Origin: Prasinococcaceae sp. CCMP 1430
Taxonomy: Eukaryota > Prasinodermophyta > Palmophyllophyceae > Prasinococcales > Prasinococcaceae
NCBI GenBank assembly: GCA_013416795.1
Contig: RQSC01000314.1
Location: 1,333-61,758 of the forward strand
DNA: 60,426 nucleotides
Reading direction: 5' to 3'
Shown: piece by piece, positions 29,348 to 41,000 of the stretch
Position numbering within the stretch: the stretch's first letter is position 1
How the letters are laid out: the number at the start of each line of letters is the position of its first letter
Translations under genes and position numbers: made by a program
Notes under the pieces: model-generated
What the model was told of the DNA's origin: nothing
Databases searched by the model: none
The model's input: only the letters and a program-made list of their open reading frames with translations

Positions 29348-31507
29348 CGACAGCAGGGCAGCGCCGTTGATGCCCCCAAGTGCGCGGGGGTGCAGCAGCC
29401 TCGGCCGACGGAGGAGGCGGAGGCGCGAACTCGTCCGTCCTACGCCGACTCGCCAGTGGCCGCGCTGCTGCGCAGCGACGAGCGAGCGCCCCCGCCGCGA
29501 CGGACGCAGTGTGAGGGAAGCGATGCCGACGAAAGGGGTCGTTGGGGACGCTCTGTAGCTCGCAGCCTTTCGCTCTGCCAGAGGCAGCCCGGCGACGGAG
29601 ACGGCACGGCGCGTGATGCAGACAATCGTGTGGGAGGTGACGCAGACTTGGTGAGCGACGAATGTGATTGCCGCGACGGCAAGGCGAGCGCCGAAGAGGC
29701 AGCAGCGAGCCCCGTCAGCAATGATGGCGATGCCACCGACCGCACGGACGGCACGCCGAGCACTACAGGCGCGGGATTTGCGGCCCTGCCACCGTCGTGC
29801 GACGGCACCTCTGTCGCGTCTGAGCGAGGACCTGCGCAACATCTGATTTGCGACGCCATCGGCGCTCGCGCGCTCGCGGCGTATGTCGCGGCCGAAGTCG
29901 TACGCGAGATGCGAGCGCTGCGTCCCGGCGACGCCAATGCCAACACCAGCGCTGGTGCTGGCGAGTGTCGAGAGGTCCGCAGCACAGATCGCAACGCAGG
30001 CGCAGGCGTGCAAACAAAGGACTCGCCATCGGGCGCAAAGGCTGAAGACGCGGTGGATGCCGCCGCTGCTTTTAGCGGCGCCCTGCGTCGCCACGCCGAC
30101 GAGCTGGCAGCGCAGTGTGAGTGGGAGATACTGACATGTCTGCGCAATGAGAACGCTGCGCTGAAGGTGCGTCCACCTCGCTCGCTCGCTCGCCCTGGTA
30201 CACACTGATTCAAGTTCTGCGTGCGCATGCGCGGCGCCGCTGACTGGCGACGCGCTGTGACCTACGTCACCCCCCTGGGCGGACGAACCGGCCAATAGCG
30301 GCGCAACGCCGCTCTCGCGGAGAACCCCGGGCGCGCATGGGTGAGCGTGCAGATGGCCGCGGCAGCAGAGACGCAGCGGGTTTTGCGCGCGGAGTTGAAC
30401 GCGGCGCACGAGGCGCTGCAGGCTGCGGGCGTGCGCCTGGACGAGAGCGAGACGATGAGCAGCCTTGGGGGCAGCAGCATGGGCGGCGCAGGCTCGCTCT
30501 CGCCATCGAATGGCGGCACCGGCGAATCTGGAACCGCTGATGCGGCTTGTGGTGATATCGCTCCTTCGCCAGAATTTTGCTCGCCAGGCACAGGGCATCG
30601 CAACTTGGACAACGACGGCAAGGGCGCGGCAGATCATGATGTTCTGCCGCCGCCGTCTGAAGCGCAGCTCCACGCTGCACTGTCGCTGGTCGAAAACGCC
30701 CGCCGCGTGCAGGCCATGCGCATTGCCGTCCTCGAGCGCCGCCTGAGCGAGGTGGACGCCGCACGCGCGGCAGCCGTGGCGAGGTTGCGCGCTCTGCAGG
30801 CAGCAATAAAGTGTGACGATGCGCCGAGCGTCGACCTCGGCTCTCCTCACAGAGCGCTCCTCAGTTTTGCCTCCGCGGAGATGGCATCCATTGCATCCGT
30901 CCTAAACCGGCGCGACAACGAGGCCGCCAATTCGACGGAGCGCAAGACGCTCGGGAATGGCCACGTGCGTGACCGTGTTGCAGGAGGGGAGCAGGGCACG
31001 GGGTCACCGATGAAGCTCGCGACTGTTGACGAGGCTTGGTCAGACTCCGAGCTGGAGGCGAGTGTGTCATCTGAGAGCGCCCACGAAGTCGTCGAGTCTC
31101 CGACCCTGCTAACGCCGCGGGACCACAACTGTGACGGCGGCGAGCACCCCGCAAATGGTATTGCGCTTCCACCGCCAACGGCGAAGAGTTGCGTTGCCGC
31201 TGCCGCCAACGCTGCGACTGTGCATGGGAGCGATTCCTGGACCTCGTCTTCCTCACTGCGTGGCGACGGCACTGAGCACCATGATGCATACGCGACGCCC
31301 GCGTCTCTCAGCTGGCGGGAGGTGATGCTCGGCGCACAGCCTCGGGAGGAGGAATCTGCTCCGGTATTCGTCGCACCTTCGACTGGCACGCTCATGGCGT
31401 GCGAGGACTCGGAGCTCGATGAGCTCGACAGCACGTTGGCCGCGCTCATGACGCGCATCGCTGACCTGCAGGGGGAATTCGACGATGGTGCGGCTATCAT
31501 GGTGTGA
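29348..31507 (+). CDS. Uncharacterised Ser/Ala-rich coiled-coil protein (start unresolved)
   Basis: Not recognised. Two exons are clear: one ending at 30166 (…ENAALK) and one from 30353 to the TGA at 31507, joined in frame by a 186-nt GTGCGT...GTGCAG intron. Around the junction lies an amphipathic coiled coil: AAYVAAEVVREMRALRP, then CEWEILTCLRNENAALK continuing into MAAAAETQRVLRAELNAAHEAL; further leucine-rich helices (LVENARRVQAMRIAVLERRL) follow, then a long polar, low-complexity tail ending in LDELDSTLAALMTRIADLQGEFDDG. No enzymatic motif is seen. The upstream frame has no ATG between about 29340 and 29908, so the 5' end is not settled. The base and codon pattern fits a real gene and it converges on DDX55 with a 97-bp gap. 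Confidence 0.6.
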
Positions 31508-31603
31508 GGAAGAACGCCATCCATCCATGGTCGATGCCGGCGTCCCCATTATTTTACAGTGTGTCACGTACATCGGTAAGGCGGCCCTACATCCAACGGC
31601 GGC

Positions 31604-33745
31604 TCACCTGCGCTTCTTCTTGCCCGCACCGCGGCTCCCGCCGCCACCGAACACGCTCTGCTCCATCGCGGACCGCTGGCGCCCGCCGGTGTTGGCGGTG
31701 CTTTTCTTCGCTGCGGCTTCGCGTTCGAGCTCATCCAGCGCCCTGATGTCATCGTCGTCCGAATCGACCTCCCGCTTCTTCTTGTTCTTCTTGGACTTGG
31801 AGCCAATCTTTTTGTCGTCCTTCATTGACTTCCAGTCCCGAGCCATGGCCTCCTCGTCTCGAACGTTGTGGTCATCGTCGAAGCTGCCGCCGATGACCCC
31901 GGCGCGTGAGGCGTCCTGCCTGCGCCTCTTTCGCTCCTTCTTGGCCTTGTTGTCCTCGCGCCGCGTGCGCTCCTCCTGCTGCTGCTTGCGCCGCGTCTCG
32001 CGCTGCGCCTCGCGCTGCGCCTCGCGCTCAAGCTCGGCGGCCGCTCGCTCCGCCATGGCCTTCCGGCGCTGCTTCTCGCGCGCTTTGTCCTTGAATTGCA
32101 CCTTGTCTGGGTCGACCTCCGAGGCCGTGAATCCCTCGAGCAGCGTCGACTTCGCCTTCTGCAGCTCGGGCATGCGCGGCATGCGCAGCAGCGCAAACAT
32201 CATGGCCAGCTGCCCCCACGGTAGCTGGTTCATACGGAAGATGAAGCGGCACTGGTGCTCGCGGTATCCCCGCGCGAACGACACGAACGCCTTGGTGGCC
32301 TTCTCCAGCAGGTCGCGGTCTGCCGCCATGGCTGCGCGGGCAGACTGCAACAGCTCGTCCGACTCGGAGGCCATCCCCTCGCTGACGCTGACCTCCGCCT
32401 CCTCGACGCCCTCGCCATCATCCTCGCCGCTGCTCACTCGACCGGCCGCGTCCTCCCCTCCCGCCTCGAGCGGCACCTGCACGACGGGAACCTTTCTAAT
32501 GTGCAGAAACTCGACGTACGAGTCCTCGTGCGGCATGAGCAGCGCGAGGCTCGCGCCGCGCTTGCCCATGCGCGCGGCGCGCCCTACGCGATGCACGAAG
32601 GCGTTTGGATCCTGTGGAGCGTCAAATTGCACCACCCAGTCAACGTCGGGGATGTCGAGGCCACGCGCGGCCACATCGGTACACAGCAGTGCCGCAGAGC
32701 TCTGCCCCGCGAACGCTGCCAGCGCTGCGTCGCGCTGGCGCTGCGGCTGGCGGCCGTGCAGCGCGTGGAGCGGCGGTAGCGCGCGCGCGCCATCCAGACC
32801 GAGCACCGGCAGCAGTGCCGCGAAGTAGTCCACGCAGGCACATGTGAGGAAGTACACGATGAGCTTCTCCTCCCGGTGCTCCGCCAGGAAGCGGCAGAGC
32901 GCCGTCAGTTTGTGCCGCGCGGGCGCAAGCGCGTACTTGAGCTCAAGCGTCTCGGGGGTGCGCTGCTGGGAGGAGCCGCCACCGGCCGCGCCGCCGGCGG
33001 GTCGCGCGGCCTGCACGGCGACGCGCACGGGGTTGCGCATGCCCGCACGCGCCAGCTCGGCCACTGCCTCGGTCTGCGTCGCGGAGAAGAGCCCCGTGCG
33101 CCGCTGCTTGGGCAGATACTTCATGATGGCCTGCAGCTGGCGCTCGAAGCCCATCTCCAGGCAGCGGTCGGCCTCGTCCAACACTAGCAGCTCAAATGAG
33201 CGGAAATTGAGGGACGGCAGGCGCAGGAAGATGTCTGCCAGGCGCCCTGGCGTGCCGATGAGCACGTTGGCGCCGCTGTGCGCCGCCCGCGCGCGCTCGC
33301 CCTCGGCGTCGCCGCCGACCGCGCCGCCGCCAGCCGCCGCCTTCAGGGCGCGCACGTCGGCGAGCACGTCGGTGCCGCCCACGAGTAGCGCGGAGCGCAA
33401 CGGCGCTTTGGGCAGCGCGGCAGCCTCCAGCAGTGGCTGCGCCACGCGTGCAATCTGCGTCGCCAGCTCGCGCGTCGGCGACACCACAAGCGCACCCACC
33501 TCCAAGGGGCGCAGCGGTGTCTCCAGGCGCGTCAGCATCTCCACCATTGGCACCACGAAGGCAAGCGTCTTGCCGGAGCCGGTCGTCGCGTCGACGGCGA
33601 CGTCCTTATGACCGAGCAGCAGCGGGATGGTGGCTGCCTGCACGGGCGTCGCCTGCACGAAGCCTTCGACCGAGAGCGCCTCAACGAGCCTCGCCGACGG
33701 CCCCGGCGACAGCGCCGCGAACGACGGGCGTGCGCCGCCCGCCAT
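31604..33745 (-). CDS. DDX55: DEAD-box RNA helicase, DDX55/Spb4 type
   Basis: Intronless, 713 residues from ATG 33745. Helicase motifs are complete: FxxATPVQAATIP Q-motif region, ATTGSGKT (Walker A), PTRELA, GTPGRLAD, DEAD, SAT in LFSATQT, then in the second RecA lobe ALLCTDVAARGLDIP and HRVGRAARMG. The C-terminal extension AFVSFARGYREHQCRFIFR and LLRMPRMPELQ is diagnostic of Spb4/DDX55, which acts in the nucleolus in maturation of the 60S ribosomal subunit. The last 200 residues are a highly charged Lys/Arg/Glu helix with nuclear-localisation-like KKERKRRR. Together with RCL1 at 23344 this window holds two rRNA-maturation genes. The upstream AT-rich island (33930-33980) is probably a shared divergent promoter. 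Confidence 0.92.
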   Translation of the reverse strand: MAGGARPSFAALSPGPSARLVEALSVEGFVQATPVQAATIPLLLGHKDVAVDATTGSGKTLAFVVPMVEMLTRLETPLRPLEVGALVVSPTRELATQIARVAQPLLEAAALPKAPLRSALLVGGTDVLADVRALKAAAGGGAVGGDAEGERARAAHSGANVLIGTPGRLADIFLRLPSLNFRSFELLVLDEADRCLEMGFERQLQAIMKYLPKQRRTGLFSATQTEAVAELARAGMRNPVRVAVQAARPAGGAAGGGSSQQRTPETLELKYALAPARHKLTALCRFLAEHREEKLIVYFLTCACVDYFAALLPVLGLDGARALPPLHALHGRQPQRQRDAALAAFAGQSSAALLCTDVAARGLDIPDVDWVVQFDAPQDPNAFVHRVGRAARMGKRGASLALLMPHEDSYVEFLHIRKVPVVQVPLEAGGEDAAGRVSSGEDDGEGVEEAEVSVSEGMASESDELLQSARAAMAADRDLLEKATKAFVSFARGYREHQCRFIFRMNQLPWGQLAMMFALLRMPRMPELQKAKSTLLEGFTASEVDPDKVQFKDKAREKQRRKAMAERAAAELEREAQREAQRETRRKQQQEERTRREDNKAKKERKRRRQDASRAGVIGGSFDDDHNVRDEEAMARDWKSMKDDKKIGSKSKKNKKKREVDSDDDDIRALDELEREAAAKKSTANTGGRQRSAMEQSVFGGGGSRGAGKKKRR

Positions 33746-34451
33746 CGCTTCGACGGGGAGCGGGGTCAGCGCGCCCCCCTCCCCCGCGCGCGCTCGCGCG
33801 CTGCCTTTACGCGGCCTCCGCGGCGCGCACGAACTCCCTCAGCCCCGCAACGCCGCGGGGGGCGACGCCGCGCGCGCGCGCTGTGGCGGCGGCTGCGGCC
33901 GCCGGCGCATCGACCTCGGACGCCCATCCGCAAATCAAATGTAGATTCATTGTGATATGATATTTACTCTCCCGTGGCTTGTCATTACGCACGCTTTTTG
34001 ACGTGCGAAGGGCGGCGGAGCCGCGGAGCTGCGGTTGGCCGGTTCCCCCTCGACGGCCGCGCGCAGTGCGGCGCGGGCGGGCGAGGCTAGGCCATGCGCT
34101 GGAGGTGCGCCACGCACGCGCGAGCCATCTATGCGGCGCGGGCGGGCGAGGCGCGCGCCGCCGGCGCCACTCAGGGCGCGGAGCGGGGGGGGCTGCCGGC
34201 CGCGCGTGCCCTCCTCCTCTCCCTGTGCTGGAAGAGAGGGGCGGCGAGGGGTGAGGGAAAGGGTAGGGTCCGCTGCGGCTGAGGTGCCCGCGCGGGATTG
34301 CTGCCCTGGGCGTGGGAACCACCCGTTGGCGTTGGGGACGGCGGAGCTGTTGTGAGATAGTGGAGGGGGCTGACCTCGCCCCGGGCTCTTGCCGCTGAGC
34401 CATAGTGCTCGCACAACGCGGCCTGGCCTCGTTGGCGTGCCGCGTTGGGCG

Positions 34452-34847
34452 ATGAGCGCCTGGGATGAGCATGGGATGGCTTCATCGCCCGAGCGCACCG
34501 CCGGTGAGGCGGTGCTGCTTTCGGGTGTGCCATTCGCTCAGGGCGCTCTCACCATGGTCTTCGCCGTGCCCGTGCTGCTGCTCGTGCTTGTCTCGGTGGC
34601 CGTGTGTGGCGCGCTCCTGCTACGTGCATGCGGTATCAACTTCGCATCGTCGCACGGCGGCCTAACGCCAGCGTTTGGCGGCGTTGCGCTGCTTGTGACG
34701 GCGTCGCTGATCGCGCAGCTGGTCGGCGGCTGGGTGTGGGAGCAGGAGGACACGAGTGCGGCGCTCAGCCGAGCAAAGGAGCGATGGGAACAATACCCGC
34801 GCTCAGCGCTCGGCTCGGGCGGCGGCACGCGCCGCGCCATGCTTTAG
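34452..34847 (+). CDS. Small two-helix membrane protein, unknown function
   Basis: 131 residues from ATG 34452 to TAG. Not recognised. Two hydrophobic helices are visible, MVFAVPVLLLVLVSVAVCGALL and AFGGVALLVTASLIAQLVGG, separated by a polar loop (RACGINFASSHGGLTP) and followed by a charged tail with SRAKERWEQYP. The compact hairpin and lack of a targeting peptide would fit an ER or vacuolar accessory subunit, but that is only a guess. An in-frame ATG upstream at 34389 would add 21 residues without changing the picture. Divergent from DDX55, convergent with the rotatin gene. Confidence 0.5.
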   Translation: MSAWDEHGMASSPERTAGEAVLLSGVPFAQGALTMVFAVPVLLLVLVSVAVCGALLLRACGINFASSHGGLTPAFGGVALLVTASLIAQLVGGWVWEQEDTSAALSRAKERWEQYPRSALGSGGGTRRAML

Positions 34848-35019
34848 CTTCCCTGTAACATCGTGTACAGTAGTCTACTGTATGAAGAACAGAAATGAGT
34901 TCGTAGCTGTCCCGTCCGCATCGCGTGCACCTTGCTCGCCTGACTCGTGAGCAAAAGGGTGGATTATCTTTTGGATTACAATGTACAGATTGCGCACCCG
35001 TCGCGTCGGCACGGCACGG

Positions 35020-38000
35020 CTACAACGCCATCGCGCTCGCCTGTTTGTTGAGGTCGAAGCCATGCGCGATCTGCACGTGCACGTTGACACATGCCAGGCA
35101 TGCGGCGGCGTGCGAGAGGAGCGCGCCTGCACCCGCGACCGCCTCTGCGGCACCCCGCGCGGCGGAGGGATCGCCTCCCTCCGCGGCCATAGCAATTGCC
35201 TCGGCGCGCGCACGATGCTCGGCCGCTCTTAGTGCGTCTCTTGTTCCCTCGCCCATCGAGTGAAGCATCGCGATCACCTTCTGCCCGTTGTGCACCAACG
35301 CCCAAAGCGCCGAAGCGGCGTGCGCGCGCGCCGCGGCGGTGTACGCCCCTCCGGTGCGGTCCCCAGCAACCTGGATGAGCACGCGCAAGGGGCCACCGCC
35401 ACTGCTGACGAAGTGTGCCTTGGCCTCGGATACGAACGCGCAGTTTCGCAGGAGGGCAACGGCGGCAGCGGCAGCACGCCGCGATGCCGCGCCTTTACCG
35501 CCCTCAGCGGGCGCCCGCGCGGCCACACACGCCAGCTGCACGAGACCGCAGAGCTTGGGCCCGCGCAGCACTGCGCTCGCGCCGTCGGCGTGCGCAGCGA
35601 TTGCCGCCAACGTGAGCAGTGCCTGTTCTGCGAGACGGACCGCCGAGGCTGTGCCGACGACGACGCCTCCCTGCCTTTTCTTCCCCGAGGACTTCACAGA
35701 CGCAGGCTTGCGCGTCGCCAGCGCCACGTCTGTCGACGACGGGTATGCTTCGCCAATGATGCGGCCGCACGCGGCCAGCACGACGCTCTTCGGAGACCCG
35801 AGCACAGCCCTCGTCTCCGATCCGGCTGCGGCGCAGTGGGCGGCTCGCAACGAGGCTTTGATGAGAGCTGCCGGCGACTTGACGTCTGCGGCCGGGCCCA
35901 CAGCCAGGCCCAGCGCACCGTTGTTATTGCCGGCCGCTAGCGCCCGCCGCGCGCCGCTGCCGCCGCTCGCAGCCACGTTCGCAACGAGCGCGATGAGCTC
36001 GAGTCGGAGGGCACCCCCGTCAGAAGTGCCCGATGCACAAGCTGCGGCGGAGCGCGCCACAGGCCACAGGGAGACAACGACCCTGGCGGCCCCTGCCGCA
36101 GCGGCGGCATCGGCGCCCCGCCTCGAGCCGAGCGCGAGGTGGCGCAGCAGGGACGTTGCACGCGTCGCACCAGCGAGCAGCTGGGCCCTGCGGTTCGCGC
36201 CAGCACCTACGCCGCCGCTGAGCGTCCAGGCCTCCCGCGCGGCCAGTGCCTGCGCCGCCAGCGCCGTGTGCAGACCGGCATCAATTGTGGCTCCCTTGGC
36301 CGCACCCGAGTGCGCGATCAGGCTGCGCAGACAACTCAGCGCCGCCGCGCCCGTCGGCGACTCCTCGCCAGCACTGTTGACGATCGTGAGCAGGTCCATC
36401 GCCAGCTGTGCACCGTGCCTGTCCCCCTTCCCGAGGGCAGCTGCAGCCTCCGCCGGCGTCGCGAGCAGTGCTGCGGCGCCGCGGCAGACAGATGCGACAA
36501 TTTCGGCGTTCGAAGTCACCGAGGGTGCCTTGAGGAGACGTGACACGCCAGCCAGGGCAGCCGACGCAAGCTGGCGCCCATCGGGGCCCTGCCACCACGG
36601 GGCGCTCTTGTCCCCTGTGAGCATGGCCAAGGCAGAAGAGGCGCTGGCCGCCGCCGCCGCGCGCTCCGCCTCTGCAGCCGGATCCTGCGCCAGGCCGCCT
36701 GCGGCGGCGAGCGCAGCGAGCACGCCAGCAGCGACGAGCGCCCCGCCGCATGCACGCAGTACCTGTCGGTGGGACTCGCTGCGGGCGGCCGCGATGCACA
36801 TGAGCTCGCAGACCGCCGAGATTGCGCCGCACGCGTCCGCTGCGTGCGGGCCAGGGAACGCCACGTGCGCGAGGAGAGCTCCGGCATCCTCGTCGCCTTC
36901 TTCTGCGGCACTCGGCACACTCAAGGCCCGGAGGAGCACGGGCCACGTCTGATCCGCAGCAGGCAGTGGGCCACATGCAGCCTCGTCCAAGGTGTCAGTG
37001 GCGAGGACCGCGCGTGCGAGGGCCTCGCATGCGCCCCGGAGCACGCAGGGGGCCTGCGCACTGCGCTCGTTGGTGGCTGCCGCGGCGACCTCCCACAGCT
37101 GCAAACTGCGGGCGAGGCCAGCGGCGAGGTCGTGCGGCCGCCGCCCAGGCAGCTCCTCGGGGTCCTCGACGCCAGCGGCAGCTCTTTGCTCGAGCATCGC
37201 CGTGACGCACCGCAACGCCGCGCCCCTGACGGCGGCGCACTCGCGCACGTCGAGCGACGCCAGCAAGGCGCACTGACCCGCCTCGAGCCAGGATCGCTCG
37301 ACGAGCGCCCTGGACGCGTCGCAGCTTGCAAGGGCTGCCAACAGCGCGTGCGAGGTGCAGCGCGCGGGCGCCCACGGATCGCGACACGCGCGACTCAGCC
37401 AGTACGTGCCACCCGAAGCTGCAATGGACTGCGCCCACACGTCCTTCGAGCACGTTGATGCTATCGTCAGAAGGGCGTCGAGAGAGCTGTGCACGGCGCC
37501 TCGTCCGCGCAGGCCCACAGGTCTCTCGCGACGCTCCACAGCGACGCAGGTCACAAGGCTCGCAGAACTTTTGGCAACAACATCCATGGCGTCGATAGAC
37601 CCGGCGGCAGCTGCCACCGGCGCGAGGGCACAAATGAAGCGAATGGCGAGCACTCGCAGGCCGTAGCGCGCAGCGTCTTGCTTCGTGCGCCACTCAGTCG
37701 AGTCACGCCATGGAATGATAGAGTCCACCAGCATCTCGAGCAGGGAACGAGATTCGGGGTTGTCCGAGGTGCACACCGTTGCAGCCAGCGCGCTTGCCTC
37801 GCGCGAGGTGCCCCTCGCAGCAACCACGCCAGAAAGAGCCGCCAGCACGCGCATGCACTGCTGCGTCACAACCACCAAAGAGCTCGGCACGCCGGTCGCG
37901 GCATCCAGGCTCGCGCTGTCCTGCTTCACCAGGGCATGGCAACATGCGTCCACTATCGGACAGAACGCGGCCCGCACAGCCGACGTAAGCATTGCCACAA

Positions 38001-41000
38001 AGCCGGTCGGGATATCGCCAGGAGGGGCCGCAACAAGGAGCTGCTCGGCGAGCGCGAGGACCTCAATCAGCAGCGCGCGGTCCGCTGATGTCGCGGGCAC
38101 GACCGAGAGAAAGCGTGCCAGCGCCTCGCCCGCACCCGCAGCCAGCCAGCCCGAGGCCCCTTCGCACGATGAGCAGGTGTCGCGCGCAATTGCGATCTGT
38201 GCCATCGCCTCCGAGTGGCCAGCGGCGCGCCCGAGGGCCTCCTTGAAGGCCCTCGGAGCAACGTCGACATGGAGCGCGCTGATGATGGACACGTCGAGCG
38301 AGGACATACTGCCCACGGCGCCGTCAACCGCGGTATCGCGCGCGCTCTGCAGCGATTCGAGCGCCTCGCGCGCGCTGCCCGAGAAGAGCACGAGCGACGC
38401 CACCAGCTCACGTGCGGCATCGAAGTCCGCAGATCCTGAAGTGGCGCCGGCGTCGCCTGTCACCTTCACTTCACATGGGAGTTTGTAGGCGTCAGCAAAT
38501 GGTCCAGGGAGTGCGATCATATGAGCAGGCACGCCGTCCGGCACCAGCGAATCGGCGCCTGCGAGGCCGAGGGCACGCGGATCGAAGACGATGTAGGCGA
38601 TCGCCGCCGCCGCCGCCCGACGCACAGCCATAGATGCGTGGAACACGAGGGGCACGAGCTGCAGGAGCCGGCCGTCGTGTGCCAACCACTGACGCGCGAC
38701 GCTAGAGGCACCCACGGCCGACGCGAGCAGTCCCGCAGCCGAGGCCCGAGCTGCGCCGCCCCAGCTCTCGCCCGAGCTGCACTCTCGCAGCAAGGGTTCA
38801 AGCAGTGTGTCATCGGACAGAATGGGCTCGAGACGGGGGTCGTGCGAGAGAGCGATGAGCTGCTCCGCTGCGGCCGCCCTGACATTGCCTCCGATGTTGA
38901 GGTTGCCGGCGACGCGCGCCAAGTCAGGCGCGTTAGCGCAGCTCCCGCTCGCACGGGAGCGGTACACCGTGCCAGGCATACCGTACGGGCGATCGGGTTC
39001 GTAGCCAGCAGCGAGCGCCGCGCCCAGCGGATCCGCAACGACGTCGCTCAGGTTGGCAGCCTCCGCGAGCGTCACAGCGCGCGCCGCAGCACCGCGCCAC
39101 TCCACCTCAGCATCTGCGGCGGCGTCCTTGGCGCTCGCGCCCCCCTGGGCCACGTCGATGACGGTAGCGGCGGCTCGCGCACGGCACGCCGAATCCACGC
39201 TGAAAAGCGCGCGCAGGGCAGGCGCAAGCTGGGCAAGGTCGTTCCTGGCGGCGCTGGACCCGTAAAAGGGTGCATCCATGGCGGCTCCCTCGATGAGCGC
39301 GGAAAGCGAGCCCATCGCACTGCCGGCCGCGGAGGCCGCGGCAGATCCAGCGCGCGCCGCACACGCGATCCACGGCGCACGGTCTACAATGCCGGCCCTA
39401 CCCTCGGCAGTGCCCTGCGCAGCAGCGAGCAGGCACCGCGCGGCGTTCGCAGCGACATCCTCGACCTCGCAGTGCAACGCACTGCACGCTAGCGCGTCTA
39501 GTAGCTGCGGGGAGGGCAGCATGAGGACCGCGGAAGCGATAGGCCTCTCCCCGCCCGTTGCTGCACTCGCGGCCACCTCCGCCTCGACCTTGGCCGCGAG
39601 GACACCGAGAGCAGCCGCGCGCACCTCGTTTGATTTGTGAGACACGAGGCTCGCTGTCGCGCCGGCAGCCTCGAGAGCCGCACCCGAGCCCAGCGCGGCA
39701 GCCTGAATCAGCAGGGCCTGGGTCCTAAGTGCCGCCTCGGCCGGTTTCGGCGCTGCTCCGAGCGTCGGAACGGCCCGGGCGATGGCCTCGAGTGCGGCAG
39801 GCACGTCGACCTTCGCATCACTGCCGATGTCTGCCACCTCGCCCAGGTGTGCGGCGGCGTCCTCGAGGCTCTCAAGCGCCGCGGCAGCCTCAGATGCCAG
39901 GGCGAAAGCCGCCGCGGCAGCTGGGTCTGCAGCAGCAGCGTACGGCCTGAGTCTCGCAGCCAGCTTCGGCCGGCTCATCTGCATGGCGCCGGTGAAGGAC
40001 GCGCGGGCGATGCGCCCCGCCAGCGGAGCCGGAACAGTGACGGCCGCAACCTCGGGCTCCAACAGCTCCAAGAACGCGGCAGCCACAGACAGGACGCGCG
40101 TCAGCGCCCTGGCGATGGCGTCAGTACCGCCAGCATCCACGTCTCTCTCGGCGACCTCGGCAGCGCTGGAGAGGGCCTCGAAGTACCCCTTGAAGCGCGC
40201 GCTGGCTTGCAGCACAAGCTTGCCTCGGGCATCACCCTTCGTGATGATGTCCTCATCTTTGACGCCAAGGAGCGGCACAGCAACTGCGAGTAGCGGGAGC
40301 AGCTCCTGGTTGCGAGTTGCCGTGTGAAGCGCGCCGAGCGCGTGATGCGCGACGATGTGCGCCGCTTCAGAGACGTCCACCCACTCGCCGTCGGACCCAA
40401 CCATTCCCAGCGGAGGCGTAGGGTACGAGCGCGGGAAGTCAACCGTACCCGGTGTGTGCCGCGACTCACCTGCCTCGGTGCTGGGTGCTGGCGCAGCAGG
40501 GAGCGACACGTCGAAAGATCCGTCCTGGGCCAGCGCGAGAGCGCGGGCTGCCGACCTCAGCACGGCGGCCAGCGCGGTGGCGGCCAGCGCTGGCAAGCCC
40601 GAGCCTGAGGTCGCATGCAGGCACGCCGACACGTTGCGCACCAGCGCTTTGCGGGCCAACACGGCCCCCGCCATGCAGTCCACAGAAGCGCGATCCTTGA
40701 GCTCCGTGAGCACACGAAGCGCCACGTCCGCATCTGCGGCGTGCTCAAGGCGCAAGTTGATTTCGAACAACGCCTGTGCGTCCTCGGGAGCCACGGGAGG
40801 TGCGCGCAGGCACAGACCCCAAGGAACGCCCCCGTCGCCTGTGCCGCTGACGCCAGCGCGCGCTTCGGCCGCTGCGGCGCGGCCGCGGGCGTACTCGGCT
40901 CGCTCGGCCTCGCCGAACAGACCTGCCGCCGCGAGCGCTGCGCCGTCGCCGGGGTGCGGCAGCGGGGACACATTGGCGGTGCCGGCCGCCTCCACCTGCG